This document shows, piece after piece, positions 17,401 through 26,277 of a stretch of DNA of 64,000 nucleotides. The notes under the pieces were generated by a model. The model saw only the letters and a list, made by a program, of their open reading frames with translations. It was not told the origin of the DNA and searched no databases. The first letter of the stretch is position 1. Each line of letters begins with the position of its first letter. A program made the translations under genes and the position numbers. Where the stretch lies: NCBI RefSeq assembly GCF_000238355.1, contig NZ_AHCA01000015.1:1-64000 (forward strand), given 5' to 3'. The DNA comes from Pseudoalteromonas haloplanktis ATCC 14393 (GTDB taxonomy: Bacteria; Pseudomonadota; Gammaproteobacteria; Enterobacterales; Alteromonadaceae).

Positions 17401-18505
17401 AGAAGATGATTATGTAGAGCCGCCAGAATGGTCTGACGTTGATGAATTGAATGATGAACTCAATGATGAAATTGAGGAAGTTGAAATAGACTTGGGCGAT
17501 GACCCGCTTGCAGATGAAGAGCTTGCAGACGAGTTTGATCTTGCATTAGCAGATGAACCGCTTAACACAGAAACAGTGACCCCAAGCGTAGAGCTTGATG
17601 AATACCCTGAGCTTGAACTTGATGATGAAGAGAGTGAAGGTAGCGAAACGTTAGATGACTCTAATGCTGATACGCCCGAGCTACAACTTAGTCAAGCAGA
17701 GCAAGATCTGGCCAACGCCATGGCGACAGGACAAGACTTAGATAGCTTAGAGCAAGACTTTGACGATGAATTATTAATTGAAGATGAGTTGCTTGCTGAT
17801 GATATCCCATCAAGCGAAGAGCCACAGCTTAGCGATGCGCTTACGGCGGATGAAAATACTGACGATGCAATTGAGTCAGCGACCGAGTTAGACGAGTCTT
17901 TAAAGCAGCCACCTGTATTGGATGATAGTTTAGATCCACAGCAAAATGAACTGTCAGACGATCAGCTTGATGACGACTTTATGGCTGATTTAACGCAAAC
18001 TGATTTTGATGCATTACTCAGTGAGTTAGCTGAACCTGAGTCGCTAGAAATTGATGAAAGCAGTGACTTTGAAGTTGATTTTAATGCGTTGTTAAGTGAA
18101 GATCTTGCTGAATTAGAAGAGTTTTCAACAGCTGATGAAATGGACTTGCCTGAGCTAGTTGACGAGGTTGTTACTGCGCCAACAAATGAAGATGAGACTA
18201 CCGAAGAATTTGTAGATATAGATGCATTGATTGAACAAAGTGATGACGCAAACTTAGATCATGAGCCTTATGATGATGTAAATATGGATGTCGGTCTGAG
18301 TGAGTTTGACGCTTTGTTAGCGGGGGATAACCCAACAGATGTTGATTTAGAAAGCGGCGGTTTTTCAGCTAAACTTGATTTAGCGCGAGCTTATATAGAA
18401 ATAGGTGACATGGACGCAGCTCTGGATGCTATTGAGGATGTGATTGCCAATGGGCCTGAAGAAGTGCAAGAAGAAGCGCTTAGTTTAAAAGCCAAATTAG
18501 CTTAA
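14435..18505 (+). CDS. fimV: FimV-like polar/pilus assembly protein
   Basis: Inner-membrane hub protein. Pseudomonas FimV and Vibrio HubP organise the cell pole and type IV pilus or secretion machinery. It is 1,356 aa: signal-like N terminus (1-22), LysM-type peptidoglycan-binding region (about 40-105, with DTLWRIAAKVRP), coiled coil (about 140-240), one transmembrane helix (about 252-282), a very long acidic cytoplasmic part, and the conserved FimV C-terminal motif LDLARAYIEIGDMDAALDAI. Residues 484-873 are 13 tandem 30-residue repeats rich in Asp and Glu. AAGGA precedes the ATG. It sits between asd and truA, as in Shewanella and Vibrio. Confidence 0.93.
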   Translation: MRGLASLLLLASALVVTPIYSQDGAQLKGPKGVDYGVQGRSIGPIKPTDTLWRIAAKVRPDNSVSIYQVMQAFYEKNPQSFLDQNLNHMRDGAYLKIPTLAEMQAVSPELAKQRSEQDDELWEKKKNGTLTTSEITASQKKVTQARKVDVDEAKQELKQEINSIKAQQGTQLVELQKQFKSSVDNVEEILVENNKLKQQLTGVSKELESIREQLGQDSEIQRQLKELIAKQNEIIEQQNAKKLEETSEFSFAGLLANPLVLILLMTIPALLVIFAIIMFLRKRNNSQDESADDDEFLPQSPSYTADDIDDVGPPLDPIIPDPVPNDLDDLSVQLDDVNDDILPDDDDIIFDDNIDDEFEDGDSLLNQDELDGLLSDDIVFDDENKEQEDELDIFMQQDFDQTDDDSLGDDIDLDMKTDSDDGGILSAADLDDLFANDSDEPVVAEEDDSDDELAALSEELAGESGDFDIDALIDEQSTNKSTSAEPELVEEDDEFDLDDIDGLIDEAASEKSAAEPELVEEDDEFDLADIDGLIDEAASEESAAESELVEEDDEFDLDDIDGLIDEAASEKSAAEPELVEEDDEFDLDDIDGLIDEAASEESAAEPELVEEDDEFDLDDIDGLIDEAASEKSAAEPELVEEDDEFDLDDIDGLIDEAAGEKSAAEPELVEEDDEFDLDDIDTLADETAGEGSAAEPELVEEDDEFDLDDIDELVNETASEKSAAEPELVEEDDEFDLGDIDTLADETAGEDSAAEPELVEEDDEFDLDDIDGLIDEAASEESAAEPELVEEDDEFDLDDIDELIDEAAGDDSSAVAELAEEDDTLDVDELDELIDEAAGEDSPAEPDLVEDNDEFDFGDIDSLLDQTADTHSEPEAGIEPIEAEDELDLGDIESLADDTHNTQLDEALADSMEELSNVEDELDVEDVESIASSLVDELEPESEIIDTDDLLAQSSEETTDELLDEDDLLDEYDDPSLKSVDDLLNELQQEDDYVEPPEWSDVDELNDELNDEIEEVEIDLGDDPLADEELADEFDLALADEPLNTETVTPSVELDEYPELELDDEESEGSETLDDSNADTPELQLSQAEQDLANAMATGQDLDSLEQDFDDELLIEDELLADDIPSSEEPQLSDALTADENTDDAIESATELDESLKQPPVLDDSLDPQQNELSDDQLDDDFMADLTQTDFDALLSELAEPESLEIDESSDFEVDFNALLSEDLAELEEFSTADEMDLPELVDEVVTAPTNEDETTEEFVDIDALIEQSDDANLDHEPYDDVNMDVGLSEFDALLAGDNPTDVDLESGGFSAKLDLARAYIEIGDMDAALDAIEDVIANGPEEVQEEALSLKAKLA
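15884..17053 (+). repeat. Thirteen tandem 90-bp repeats inside fimV
   Basis: In-frame 90-bp units encode AEPELVEEDDEFDLDDID followed by a 12-residue tail. The first eleven units (15884-16873) are nearly identical in DNA as well as protein; units 12 and 13 have diverged. Two tail types occur, GLIDEAASE and TLADETAGE, the latter in units 7 and 9 only. The low DNA divergence indicates recent unequal exchange, so copy number probably varies between strains. Confidence 0.97.
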
Positions 18506-18511
18506 ATTAAC

Positions 18512-18544
18512 AAAAGGGTATAAACGCAGTTTATACCCTTTTTT
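18512..18544 (+). terminator. Rho-independent terminator after fimV
   Basis: Perfect 10-bp stem GGGTATAAAC / GTTTATACCC with a 3-nt loop and a T-run, starting within 10 bp of the fimV stop. Confidence 0.95.
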
Positions 18545-18663
18545 CATCAAAATGCGTTAGCTTTAAGAAAGACAACACTGCTAATTTGTAATGAGTTACT
18601 TTTATTAGATTAGCATATAGCATAAAATGCCCGTCCTTTAGTACAGTAGGTAAAGCAGTAATT

Positions 18664-19458
18664 ATGCGAGTAGCACTTGGAGTTGAGTACAACGGCGCCC
18701 GTTACAGTGGTTGGCAACGTCAATCACATGTAAATAGTGTACAACAAGAAGTAGAAACCGCGCTTTCGCGTATCTGTAATCATCCAGTAGAAATCGTTTG
18801 CGCAGGCCGTACAGATGCGGGTGTGCATGGTACAGGTCAAGTTGTGCACTTTGATACCGATGCTGCGCGTGAGATGGTTGCATTTACGATGGGCATGAAT
18901 ACTTTATTGCCTAAAGATATTGCAATTCGTTTTGCTAAACCTGTTAGCGAAGATTTTCATGCTCGCTTTAGCGCGACAGCAAGACGCTACCGTTATGTGA
19001 TTTACAATTCCTCCTACCGTGGCGCAATCATGAATGAAGGTGTTACTCATTTTCACCACCCCCTTGATGAGAAAAAAATGCAAGAGGCCTGTCAGTATCT
19101 GGTCGGTGAGCATGACTTTACATCGTTTCGCGCGTTACACTGTCAAGCTAATACAGCCAACCGAACTATTCATCATTTATCGGTAAAGCGCCAAGGTGAG
19201 TATGTGATCATTGATATTAAAGCAAATGCTTTTTTACATCACATGGTACGTAATATTACAGGGTGTTTGATGGATATCGGTTTACATAAGCAGCAACCGG
19301 TGTGGCTTAAAGAGCTACTTGATTTTAAAGAGCGTGCTAAAGCCAGTGCGACAGCAAAAGCAGCGGGTTTATACTTAGTAGATGTTGATTACCCTGAGCA
19401 GTTTGAAATACCATCAACGCCGCTGGGGCCATTATTTTTAGCAGATACTGAAGTTTGA
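18664..19458 (+). CDS. truA: tRNA pseudouridine(38-40) synthase
   Basis: Makes pseudouridine at positions 38-40 of the anticodon arm. It is 264 aa, with the catalytic Asp51 in CAGRTDAGVHGTGQ and further TruA motifs RYRYVIYN, FTSFRA and HHMVRNI. The start ATG gives MRVALGVEYNGARYSGWQRQ, which aligns with the family after the short variable N terminus. It is separated from fimV by a terminator, so it needs its own promoter in the 120 bp upstream. In E. coli it is likewise upstream of accD. Confidence 0.96.
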   Translation: MRVALGVEYNGARYSGWQRQSHVNSVQQEVETALSRICNHPVEIVCAGRTDAGVHGTGQVVHFDTDAAREMVAFTMGMNTLLPKDIAIRFAKPVSEDFHARFSATARRYRYVIYNSSYRGAIMNEGVTHFHHPLDEKKMQEACQYLVGEHDFTSFRALHCQANTANRTIHHLSVKRQGEYVIIDIKANAFLHHMVRNITGCLMDIGLHKQQPVWLKELLDFKERAKASATAKAAGLYLVDVDYPEQFEIPSTPLGPLFLADTEV

Positions 19459-19618
19459 TGGGTGATATTTTGAACGTATTCGCATAGGCATTTCACTACT
19501 AAGACCAGTTTTTTATACCGCCTATGTGTAATTCATGTTTTAATTGAAAAAATTTGTCTGTCAATTATCTTTTGGCAGGAACGCAGCAAAGCACAGAATA
19601 GTATTAAGAGAGTTGCAA

Positions 19619-20485
19619 ATGAGTTGGTTAGAAAAAATCCTACCTAAAACAACAAAGTCTTCGGCTCGTAAAGAGATACCTGAAGGTGTTTGGGCAAAAT
19701 GTACAGATTGTGATTCGATTTTATATAAAGCTGAATTAGAAAAATCACTGAATGTATGCCCTAAATGCAATCATCACATGCGTGTGAGTGGTCGTAAGCG
19801 TCTTGAGCACTTCCTTGATGATGCAGATCGTCAAGAGTTAGGCGCAGAGCACGAGCCAAAAGATGTTTTAAAATTTAAAGATTCTAAGAAATATTCAGAT
19901 CGCATTACTGCTGCGCAGAAAGCCAGTGGTGAAAAAGACGCGTTAGTTGCCATGAAAGGCCGCTTAAAAGGTATTCCTGTCGCCGCTGTTGCATTTGAAT
20001 TCTCATTTATGGGTGGTTCAATGGCATCGGTGGTTGGCGCGCGTTTTGTTGACGCAGTTGATCAGTGTTTAGAACATAATATGCCACTCATTTGTTTTTC
20101 TGCTTCTGGTGGCGCGCGAATGCAAGAGGCACTTATGTCGCTTATGCAAATGGCTAAAACCAGTGCAGCTCTTGCGAAAATGAGCGAAAAAGGCTTGCCG
20201 TTTATTTCTGTTCTTACTGATCCGACCATGGGTGGTGTATCAGCATCATTAGCCATGCTAGGTGATATCAACGTTGCAGAGCCAAAGGCATTAATTGGTT
20301 TTGCGGGTCCGCGTGTTATTGAGCAAACGGTACGTGAAACGTTACCGGAAGGTTTCCAGCGCAGTGAGTTTTTACTTGAGCACGGTGCAATTGATATGAT
20401 TGTAGATCGCCGTGAGATGCGCGATACGCTAGCACGTGTATTGGCTAAATTTATGAACTTGCCTTCTACCGAACAAGAGCATAGA
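19619..20485 (+). CDS. accD: Acetyl-CoA carboxylase carboxyltransferase subunit beta
   Basis: Beta subunit of the carboxyltransferase that makes malonyl-CoA with AccA. An N-terminal four-Cys zinc finger (CTDCDS and CPKCNHH) is followed by the crotonase-fold domain with FEFSFMGGSMASVVG, SASGGARMQEA and PTMGGVSAS. The start at 19619 (MSWLEKILPK, family-typical) is preferred to the longer frame at 19544; GAG stands about 9 bp upstream. The reading frame ends at 20494; the last few codons, including EQEHRVA, run to that stop, so the full coding span including stop is 19619-20494. folC follows after 25 bp, probably in one transcript. Confidence 0.95.
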
Positions 20486-20519
20486 GTAGCGTAAATTTCA
20501 GCTTAACTAATTACATGCT

Positions 20520-21785
20520 ATGACAAAAAACATTCCTAGCCAATCATCAAGCCTTGATGATTGGCTTTGTTATTTAGAAAGTGTTCACCCTGCAAATATT
20601 GCCATGGGCCTTGAACGCGTAGCCGACGTTGCTAACAACATTGGTTTATTAGACACTTCAAGTAAAATCATTCTGATTGGTGGTACTAACGGCAAAGGCA
20701 CCACAGCCCGCTGTTTAGAGTCGCTATTATTAGCACAAGGCTACAGCGTAGGTACGTATGCATCTCCGCACTTGATCCGTTATAACGAACGCGTACGAAT
20801 AAACGGCGCAGAGCTTGATGATCAATTTCATATTGATGCATTTGATTTATTAGAGCAGGGGCGTGGCGACACACCACTGACTTATTTTGAATATGGTACA
20901 CTTGGCGCGCTGGCTATTTTTAAGCGTCACGCTGTGGATTATGTGTTGTTAGAAGTGGGGCTGGGTGGGCGTTTTGACGCAACCAACATAGTCACACCTT
21001 ATGCAAGTGTAATTACCACCATCGATTTAGATCACAAAGAATACCTAGGTGATACCCGCGAATTAGTGGGTTATGATAAAGCTGGTATTTTTAGAGCAGG
21101 CACCCCAGCTATTGTCGGCGATTTAAATATACCCCACACAGTGACTGATTACGGGCGGCAAATAAATGCTGACATGTATTTATCAGGGCAGCAGTTTAAC
21201 TTTGCTGAGTATGAACACACGTTTAGTTGGCAGTATCAAGGGCAGCAACTTGAATTTTCAAAGCCTGCCATTCCGTGTCAAAACGTGGCAACAGCGCTGA
21301 CTACATTAGCCGTGTTAAACTTATTGCCGGATGAGACAATGATCCGCGACTGTTTAACTAATTTAGTCGTTGAAGGTCGTTTTCAGCAACTAAGTCGTGA
21401 GCCTTTGGTCTATACTGATGTTGCGCATAATCCTGAATCTGCACGCTATTTAGCTAAAAAGTTAGCTCAGCTACAAGATCAAGGCTTTAAAGTTCATGCG
21501 TTAGTCGCTATGCTGGCTGATAAAGATAAAGTTGCTGTATTAAATGAACTGAACTCAGTCGTTGATACTTGGTATTTAGCTGGACTAACTTGCTTTCGTG
21601 GCGATAAAGTAGAAAACCTAGCTAAATCAATGGAGCAAGTGCAAACGCACGCGCGGATTGAACAATATCAAAGTGTTGATGACGCGTTAGATACGGTGTT
21701 GCCTCAGCTAGATGAGCAATCGATTTTGATTGTATTCGGCTCCTTTTTTACCGTAGCAGCTGCCATTAATTATTGGAAAAAATAG
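20520..21785 (+). CDS. folC: Bifunctional dihydrofolate synthase / folylpolyglutamate synthase
   Basis: Adds glutamate to dihydropteroate and to folates. It is 421 aa with the Mur-ligase ATP-binding motif GGTNGKGTTARCLES, followed by YASPHLIRYNERVRING and the LLEVGLGGRFDATN and DLDHKEYLGDT motifs, typical of FolC. It lies between accD and dedD, as in E. coli. The stop is 11 bp before the dedD GTG start, so translation is probably coupled. Confidence 0.96.
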   Translation: MTKNIPSQSSSLDDWLCYLESVHPANIAMGLERVADVANNIGLLDTSSKIILIGGTNGKGTTARCLESLLLAQGYSVGTYASPHLIRYNERVRINGAELDDQFHIDAFDLLEQGRGDTPLTYFEYGTLGALAIFKRHAVDYVLLEVGLGGRFDATNIVTPYASVITTIDLDHKEYLGDTRELVGYDKAGIFRAGTPAIVGDLNIPHTVTDYGRQINADMYLSGQQFNFAEYEHTFSWQYQGQQLEFSKPAIPCQNVATALTTLAVLNLLPDETMIRDCLTNLVVEGRFQQLSREPLVYTDVAHNPESARYLAKKLAQLQDQGFKVHALVAMLADKDKVAVLNELNSVVDTWYLAGLTCFRGDKVENLAKSMEQVQTHARIEQYQSVDDALDTVLPQLDEQSILIVFGSFFTVAAAINYWKK

Positions 21786-21796
21786 AGAGGAATCTG

Positions 21797-22432
21797 GTGA
21801 ACTCAGGCTTTATAAATCGTTTGGTCGGCACAAGTATTGTGGTGATTGCAGCTATCGTGTTTATTCCTAACATTCTTGATGGCGAAAAAGTACATTACAA
21901 AGAAGGCTTTAAAGCCATCCCTGACCGCCCTGAGTTCAAAACCATCGATCTCCAAGAGGCAATTAATGATCAAGTGGCTAATGCTCAACAGCCAACAGCA
22001 GAAGCCGAGGAAGATATCTCAGCGGATGATAAACTGCTCACCAGTGCCGCTGAGGTCGCCGTGGAGTCAACATCCGCAGAGCAAGTAATGGTTGAAGCAT
22101 CAACAGAGCAAGAAGCTGTTGTAGCTAAAGCGCAACCAGTTGAAAAGCAGCCAGAACCAGCTCGTAAACCTGAAGAGAACTTATCGAAAATGGCGTATGT
22201 GATCCAGCTTGGAAGCTTCTCACATGCTGCGAATGTTAAATCATTACAAGCGAAACTCAGTGACAAAGGGTTTAAAACGTTTACTCGTCCAGTGAAAACA
22301 CCGAATGGTACTTTAACCAAAGTTTTTGTGGGTCCGTCGCTAAATAAAGCAGAGCTTGAGAGTAAACTCCCTGAATTAAAAGCGCTTACTAAACTCAATG
22401 GTAAAGTTACCCAATTTGAAGTAACAAAATGA
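21797..22432 (+). CDS. dedD: DedD, SPOR-domain cell-division protein (GTG start)
   Basis: Septal-ring protein that binds denuded peptidoglycan. It is 211 aa: a short cytoplasmic end, one transmembrane helix (GTSIVVIAAIVFIPNIL), an Ala/Glu-rich periplasmic linker, and a C-terminal SPOR domain (YVIQLGSFSHAANVKSL). The GTG at 21797 is chosen as start: AGAGAGG lies 6 bp upstream, and the resulting N terminus (NSGFINRLVGT, then LDG) aligns with E. coli DedD (SKFQNRLVGT). The longer frame from 21773 would overlap folC and lacks a ribosome site. Confidence 0.93.
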   Translation: MNSGFINRLVGTSIVVIAAIVFIPNILDGEKVHYKEGFKAIPDRPEFKTIDLQEAINDQVANAQQPTAEAEEDISADDKLLTSAAEVAVESTSAEQVMVEASTEQEAVVAKAQPVEKQPEPARKPEENLSKMAYVIQLGSFSHAANVKSLQAKLSDKGFKTFTRPVKTPNGTLTKVFVGPSLNKAELESKLPELKALTKLNGKVTQFEVTK

Positions 22433-22493
22433 TCTGGCATTTAGTGTCGACCTCTTATAGAATGCGCCCCAAATTAACGACTAGTTGGTTCAT

Positions 22494-22988
22494 ATGATCT
22501 GGGTTGATTACGCCATTCTTGGCATTATTGCACTGTCTACTATTATCGGTTTAATTCGTGGCTTTATCAAAGAAGCAATGTCTTTGGCCGTGTGGGCTGG
22601 CGCATTTATCATCTCTAGTTTGTTTTACCAATATTTAGCTTCCTTTCTAACCAGTATTTCTGAACCCCTTTTAAGAAATGCAGCGGCCATTGCCATATTA
22701 TTCTTTGCGACGCTATTGTTAGGCGGATTGTTAAACTACCTTTTGGGTGAACTGGTACATCGTACCGGCTTATCTGGCACTGACCGTGTCTTTGGCATTG
22801 TCTTTGGTGCACTTCGTGGCGTGTTGGTCGTGAGCGCGTTACTCTTCTTTCTTGATGCTTTTACTGGTGCACCTAATACGCACTGGTGGGGTAACTCTAT
22901 TTTGATCCCAGAATTTGGCTTTGTTGTTGAGTGGTTTTTTTCATACCTCGAAAACAATTCAAGCTTCTTAAATTCGGTCAACCGTTAA
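22494..22988 (+). CDS. cvpA: CvpA family membrane protein
   Basis: Inner-membrane protein of 164 aa with four hydrophobic helices, required for colicin V production in E. coli; its molecular role is unsettled. The start is placed at the ATG giving MIWVDYAILGIIALS, which matches E. coli CvpA (MVWIDYAII); the longer frame uses a TTG nine bases upstream. GLIRGFIKEAMSLAVW is the conserved first-loop motif. It is 18 bp upstream of purF, a conserved pairing. No clear PurR operator was seen upstream. Confidence 0.92.
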   Translation: MIWVDYAILGIIALSTIIGLIRGFIKEAMSLAVWAGAFIISSLFYQYLASFLTSISEPLLRNAAAIAILFFATLLLGGLLNYLLGELVHRTGLSGTDRVFGIVFGALRGVLVVSALLFFLDAFTGAPNTHWWGNSILIPEFGFVVEWFFSYLENNSSFLNSVNR

Positions 22989-23006
22989 TCGGCGAGGAAA
23001 AATTTC

Positions 23007-24533
23007 ATGTGTGGTATCGTTGGAATAGTCGGAACATCTCCTGTAAATCAGGCGATTTATGATGGCTTAACTGTTTTGCAACACCGTGGCCAAGATGCTG
23101 CGGGCATCATTACCATTGAAAACAACACCTTTAGTTTACGTAAAGCAAATGGCTTAGTGAAAGATGTATTTCACACCCGTCATATGAAGCGCTTACAAGG
23201 TACTATTGGTATCGGTCATGTGCGCTATCCGACTGCTGGCTCGTCTAGTTCGTCAGAAGCACAGCCGTTCTATGTTAACTCACCGTTTGGTATTGCTTTA
23301 GCGCACAATGGTAATTTAACTAATGCTGAGCAGCTTAAAGAGCAATTGTTCTGCGAAGCTCGTCGCCACGTTAACACAACCTCAGATTCAGAAATTTTAC
23401 TTAACATCATGGCCCATGAATTAAGTAAACCGAATAAACTTAAGCTTGATCCTGAAGATATTTTTAACGGCATTACAGAAGTAATCAATAAAGTGCAGGG
23501 CGGCTATGCCACTATTGCGATGATTATTGGTCACGGTATTGTTGCCTTTCGTGATCCAAATGGCATTCGTCCATTAGTATTTGGTAAGCGTGATACAGCT
23601 CAGGGGACAGAATATATGTTCGCGTCGGAGAGCGTTGCACTTAAAACTGATGGCTTTGAGTTTGTTCGTGATGTAGCTCCAGGCGAAGCAATTTACGTGA
23701 CTGAAGCAGGCGAGTTCTTCTCACAAACATGTGCAGAAAAGGCCTCGTATTCACCGTGTATTTTCGAGTTTGTATATTTTGCGCGTCCTGATTCAAATAT
23801 TGACCGCATGTCTGTTTACGCGACTCGCGTTAATATGGGCACTAAATTAGGTGAAAAAATTGCACGTGAATGGGCAGATAAAGATATCGATGTCGTTATC
23901 CCAATCCCTGAAACATCGTGCGATGTAGCATTAGAAATTGCCCGTGTACTGGAACTACCATACCGCCAAGGTTTTGTTAAAAACCGTTATATTGGCCGCA
24001 CGTTTATCATGCCTGGCCAAGAAATGCGTAAAAAGTCGGTACGTCAAAAGCTTAATGCGATTGACCGTGAGTTTAAAGGTAAAAACGTATTGTTAGTAGA
24101 TGACTCAATTGTACGTGGTACTACATCTGCTCAAATCGTTGAAATGGCTCGCGAGTCTGGTGCTAAAAATGTTTACTTTGCTTCTGCTGCTCCAGAAATC
24201 CGCTTCCCGAATGTGTATGGTATCGATATGCCATCTGCTGCGGAGCTAATTGCTCATGGCCGTGAAGTTGAAGACATTAACGCAAGTATTGGTTCTGATG
24301 GTTTGATCTTCCAATCATTGACTGATTTAATTGCTGCAGTATCGCAAGAGAATCCTGAGATCACGCGATTTGAAACGTCAGTATTTGATGGTCAATATAT
24401 TACCGGCGGCATTGATCAAGATTATTTAAATCGGATCGAGCAGCTACGTAATGATTCAGCAAAAAGTAGCCGTGAAAGTGCGATGTCTTCTGGTTTAGAG
24501 TTACATAACCAAGAAGAAAATGGTTCAGATTAA
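23007..24533 (+). CDS. purF: Amidophosphoribosyltransferase
   Basis: First committed step of purine synthesis: glutamine and PRPP to 5-phosphoribosylamine. It is 508 aa. The N-terminal nucleophile Cys2 (MCGIVGIVG) exposes the glutaminase domain after Met removal; HRGQDAAGI follows. The phosphoribosyltransferase domain carries the PRPP loop VLLVDDSIVRGTTS. There is no propeptide, as in E. coli. GAGGA lies 8 bp before the ATG. It ends the truA-accD-folC-dedD-cvpA-purF run and is followed by a strong terminator. Confidence 0.97.
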   Translation: MCGIVGIVGTSPVNQAIYDGLTVLQHRGQDAAGIITIENNTFSLRKANGLVKDVFHTRHMKRLQGTIGIGHVRYPTAGSSSSSEAQPFYVNSPFGIALAHNGNLTNAEQLKEQLFCEARRHVNTTSDSEILLNIMAHELSKPNKLKLDPEDIFNGITEVINKVQGGYATIAMIIGHGIVAFRDPNGIRPLVFGKRDTAQGTEYMFASESVALKTDGFEFVRDVAPGEAIYVTEAGEFFSQTCAEKASYSPCIFEFVYFARPDSNIDRMSVYATRVNMGTKLGEKIAREWADKDIDVVIPIPETSCDVALEIARVLELPYRQGFVKNRYIGRTFIMPGQEMRKKSVRQKLNAIDREFKGKNVLLVDDSIVRGTTSAQIVEMARESGAKNVYFASAAPEIRFPNVYGIDMPSAAELIAHGREVEDINASIGSDGLIFQSLTDLIAAVSQENPEITRFETSVFDGQYITGGIDQDYLNRIEQLRNDSAKSSRESAMSSGLELHNQEENGSD

Positions 24534-24555
24534 CAAATAGTTAAATTCAAGATAT

Positions 24556-24587
24556 AAAAAAAGGAGCTAAATTAAGCTCCTTTTTTA
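24556..24587. terminator. Bidirectional terminator between purF and the Yip1-family gene
   Basis: GGAGCT and AGCTCC arms with a 6-nt loop, flanked by seven A and six T bases, so it can stop transcription from both convergent genes. Confidence 0.9.
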
Positions 24588-24658
24588 TGAAGGAAAGAAA
24601 TAATAACACTACTTTTTAATACAACTCACTGAACTTTTTAAACGCATTTATCCTATGT

Positions 24659-25258
24659 TTATGTAAAAGTTGGGCTGACAATACCATTAGTCCAAAGCAT
24701 TGCGGTGACTGCTAAAATAATCACCAGTAAAATTAATCCACAAGTTACTACTGAGCTTGCGTAAATAAAGCCGCGCTCTTGCGGTATATGCATTAAAATA
24801 GGCACTCCTGTGTACAATAAATAAACTGAGTAAGCTAAAGCAACAATACCTGCGCATACAACAAACCACAACTCCGGCCAAAACGCTGCTAACGCAGACA
24901 TAAACACCGGTGTTGAAGTATAGGCTGCAAGCTCTAGGGTTTGGGTGAATGTTGGCTCGGCACCAAAAGTAACTGCCATCCAATGCGCTAAATAAGCCAA
25001 TGCAAATACACCAACAATGAGTGCGGCGTACATTGCAGCTGCAATCAATATTGCACTATCGTGGGTTAAAAATACTGGATCACCAGTACCTATACTCCAA
25101 CCTAAATAAACAGATGAGTAATAACCCATTACTGACGGAAACAGCGCTATCAACAATATATGTGAAAGGCTATACGTCAAACTTTCGTGACGGTTATCTA
25201 TGGTTTGCCACTCTTCGAGCGGGTGGGCATAAATGCCCCATAAATGGTTTAATATCAT
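24659..25258 (-). CDS. Yip1-family inner-membrane protein
   Basis: A 199-aa protein with about five hydrophobic helices. The N terminus MILNHLWGIYAHPLEEW followed by IDNRHESLTYSLSHIL resembles bacterial Yip1-domain proteins, where a membrane-proximal amphipathic start is followed by the helix bundle. The function of bacterial members is not known. It stands alone: convergent with purF and divergent from miaE. Confidence 0.75.
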   Translation of the reverse strand: MILNHLWGIYAHPLEEWQTIDNRHESLTYSLSHILLIALFPSVMGYYSSVYLGWSIGTGDPVFLTHDSAILIAAAMYAALIVGVFALAYLAHWMAVTFGAEPTFTQTLELAAYTSTPVFMSALAAFWPELWFVVCAGIVALAYSVYLLYTGVPILMHIPQERGFIYASSVVTCGLILLVIILAVTAMLWTNGIVSPTFT

Positions 25259-25467
25259 AGTGTGTGCCCCATAAAAGGAAGTAGACGCTGTTTTATTTTT
25301 ATACAGCTTGTATTAAGTTATGGTTCAGTAATGGGGGCTTGTCAAGCAACTGTAATTTGAAAGTACGCCTTACGACAAGGATAATATATGGCTTAGTTTT
25401 ATTCTTGCTATGGTTTCGTGATAAAATGACTGGTCGATAAATTTTATTATAATGAGCAGCCTAAGTC

Positions 25468-26229
25468 GTGCCATATAGCCAACTCTTACAACCAATCAAT
25501 AACTTCCTGCAATGTGAAACCCCGCAGGCTTGGATAGATGAAGCCATAAAGCCTGAAAATTTAAACATTTTACTGATTGATCACCTGATATGTGAGCTTA
25601 AAGCAGCCCAGTCGGCTATGTTTTTGATTCGTAAATATGCCGTTGATAAAGACAGCAGTGACGCATTGCTTGAGTGGCTTAAGCCATTTGAAACACTTAT
25701 TTATAAGCGGGAAGGGAATTGGCAAGATTTAGCGGCAAAAAATAAGCTGAATAAATCGGTGATCCCAAAATCGGATTCACCCTACGGGCAAGATTTGGTT
25801 GATAAAATGGTAATGCTGATAAAAGAAGAACTGCATCATTTTTATCAAGTACTCGAGATCATGGATGAATACGGCGTTGAATATCAAAGTATTACGCCAT
25901 GTCGTTATGCTAAGGGTATGCTCAGGCATGTTAAAACCTATGAGCCTGATGCGCTGGTCGATAAGCTTATAGTGGGCGCTTACATTGAAGCACGTTCGTG
26001 CGAACGTTTTGCAAAACTTGCTCCGCATTTAGATAAACGGTTAGGTGATTTTTATATTTCATTACTGCGCTCTGAAGCCCGTCATTATCAAGACTACTTA
26101 ACACTCGCACAAGAAATTGCAGATTTCGATATCACAGAACGTGTTGAATTTTTTGCTGAAAAAGAACGTGAATTAATTGTCTCGGTAGATACTGATTTTA
26201 AGTTTCATTCGGGTACACCTACTTCTTAA
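25468..26229 (+). CDS. miaE: tRNA 2-methylthio-N6-isopentenyladenosine-37 hydroxylase (GTG start)
   Basis: Oxygen-dependent di-iron enzyme that hydroxylates ms2i6A37 in tRNA. It is 253 aa and all-helical, with ferritin-like metal motifs: EELHHFYQVLE, EARSCERFAKLAP and EARHYQDYL supply Glu and His ligands. GTG at 25468 is the only usable start because an in-frame stop lies 6 bp upstream; the ribosome site is weak. It is monocistronic. Together with MnmC and TruA it is one of three tRNA-modification genes here. Confidence 0.9.
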   Translation: MPYSQLLQPINNFLQCETPQAWIDEAIKPENLNILLIDHLICELKAAQSAMFLIRKYAVDKDSSDALLEWLKPFETLIYKREGNWQDLAAKNKLNKSVIPKSDSPYGQDLVDKMVMLIKEELHHFYQVLEIMDEYGVEYQSITPCRYAKGMLRHVKTYEPDALVDKLIVGAYIEARSCERFAKLAPHLDKRLGDFYISLLRSEARHYQDYLTLAQEIADFDITERVEFFAEKERELIVSVDTDFKFHSGTPTS

Positions 26230-26277
26230 TTAGGTTATATGAACTGGCTCTAACAATTAAAATTATAAGGATATTAA

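Noticed and set aside
22433..22493. PurR operator before cvpA-purF
   Set aside because: No ACGCAAAC-like palindrome could be found in the gap.
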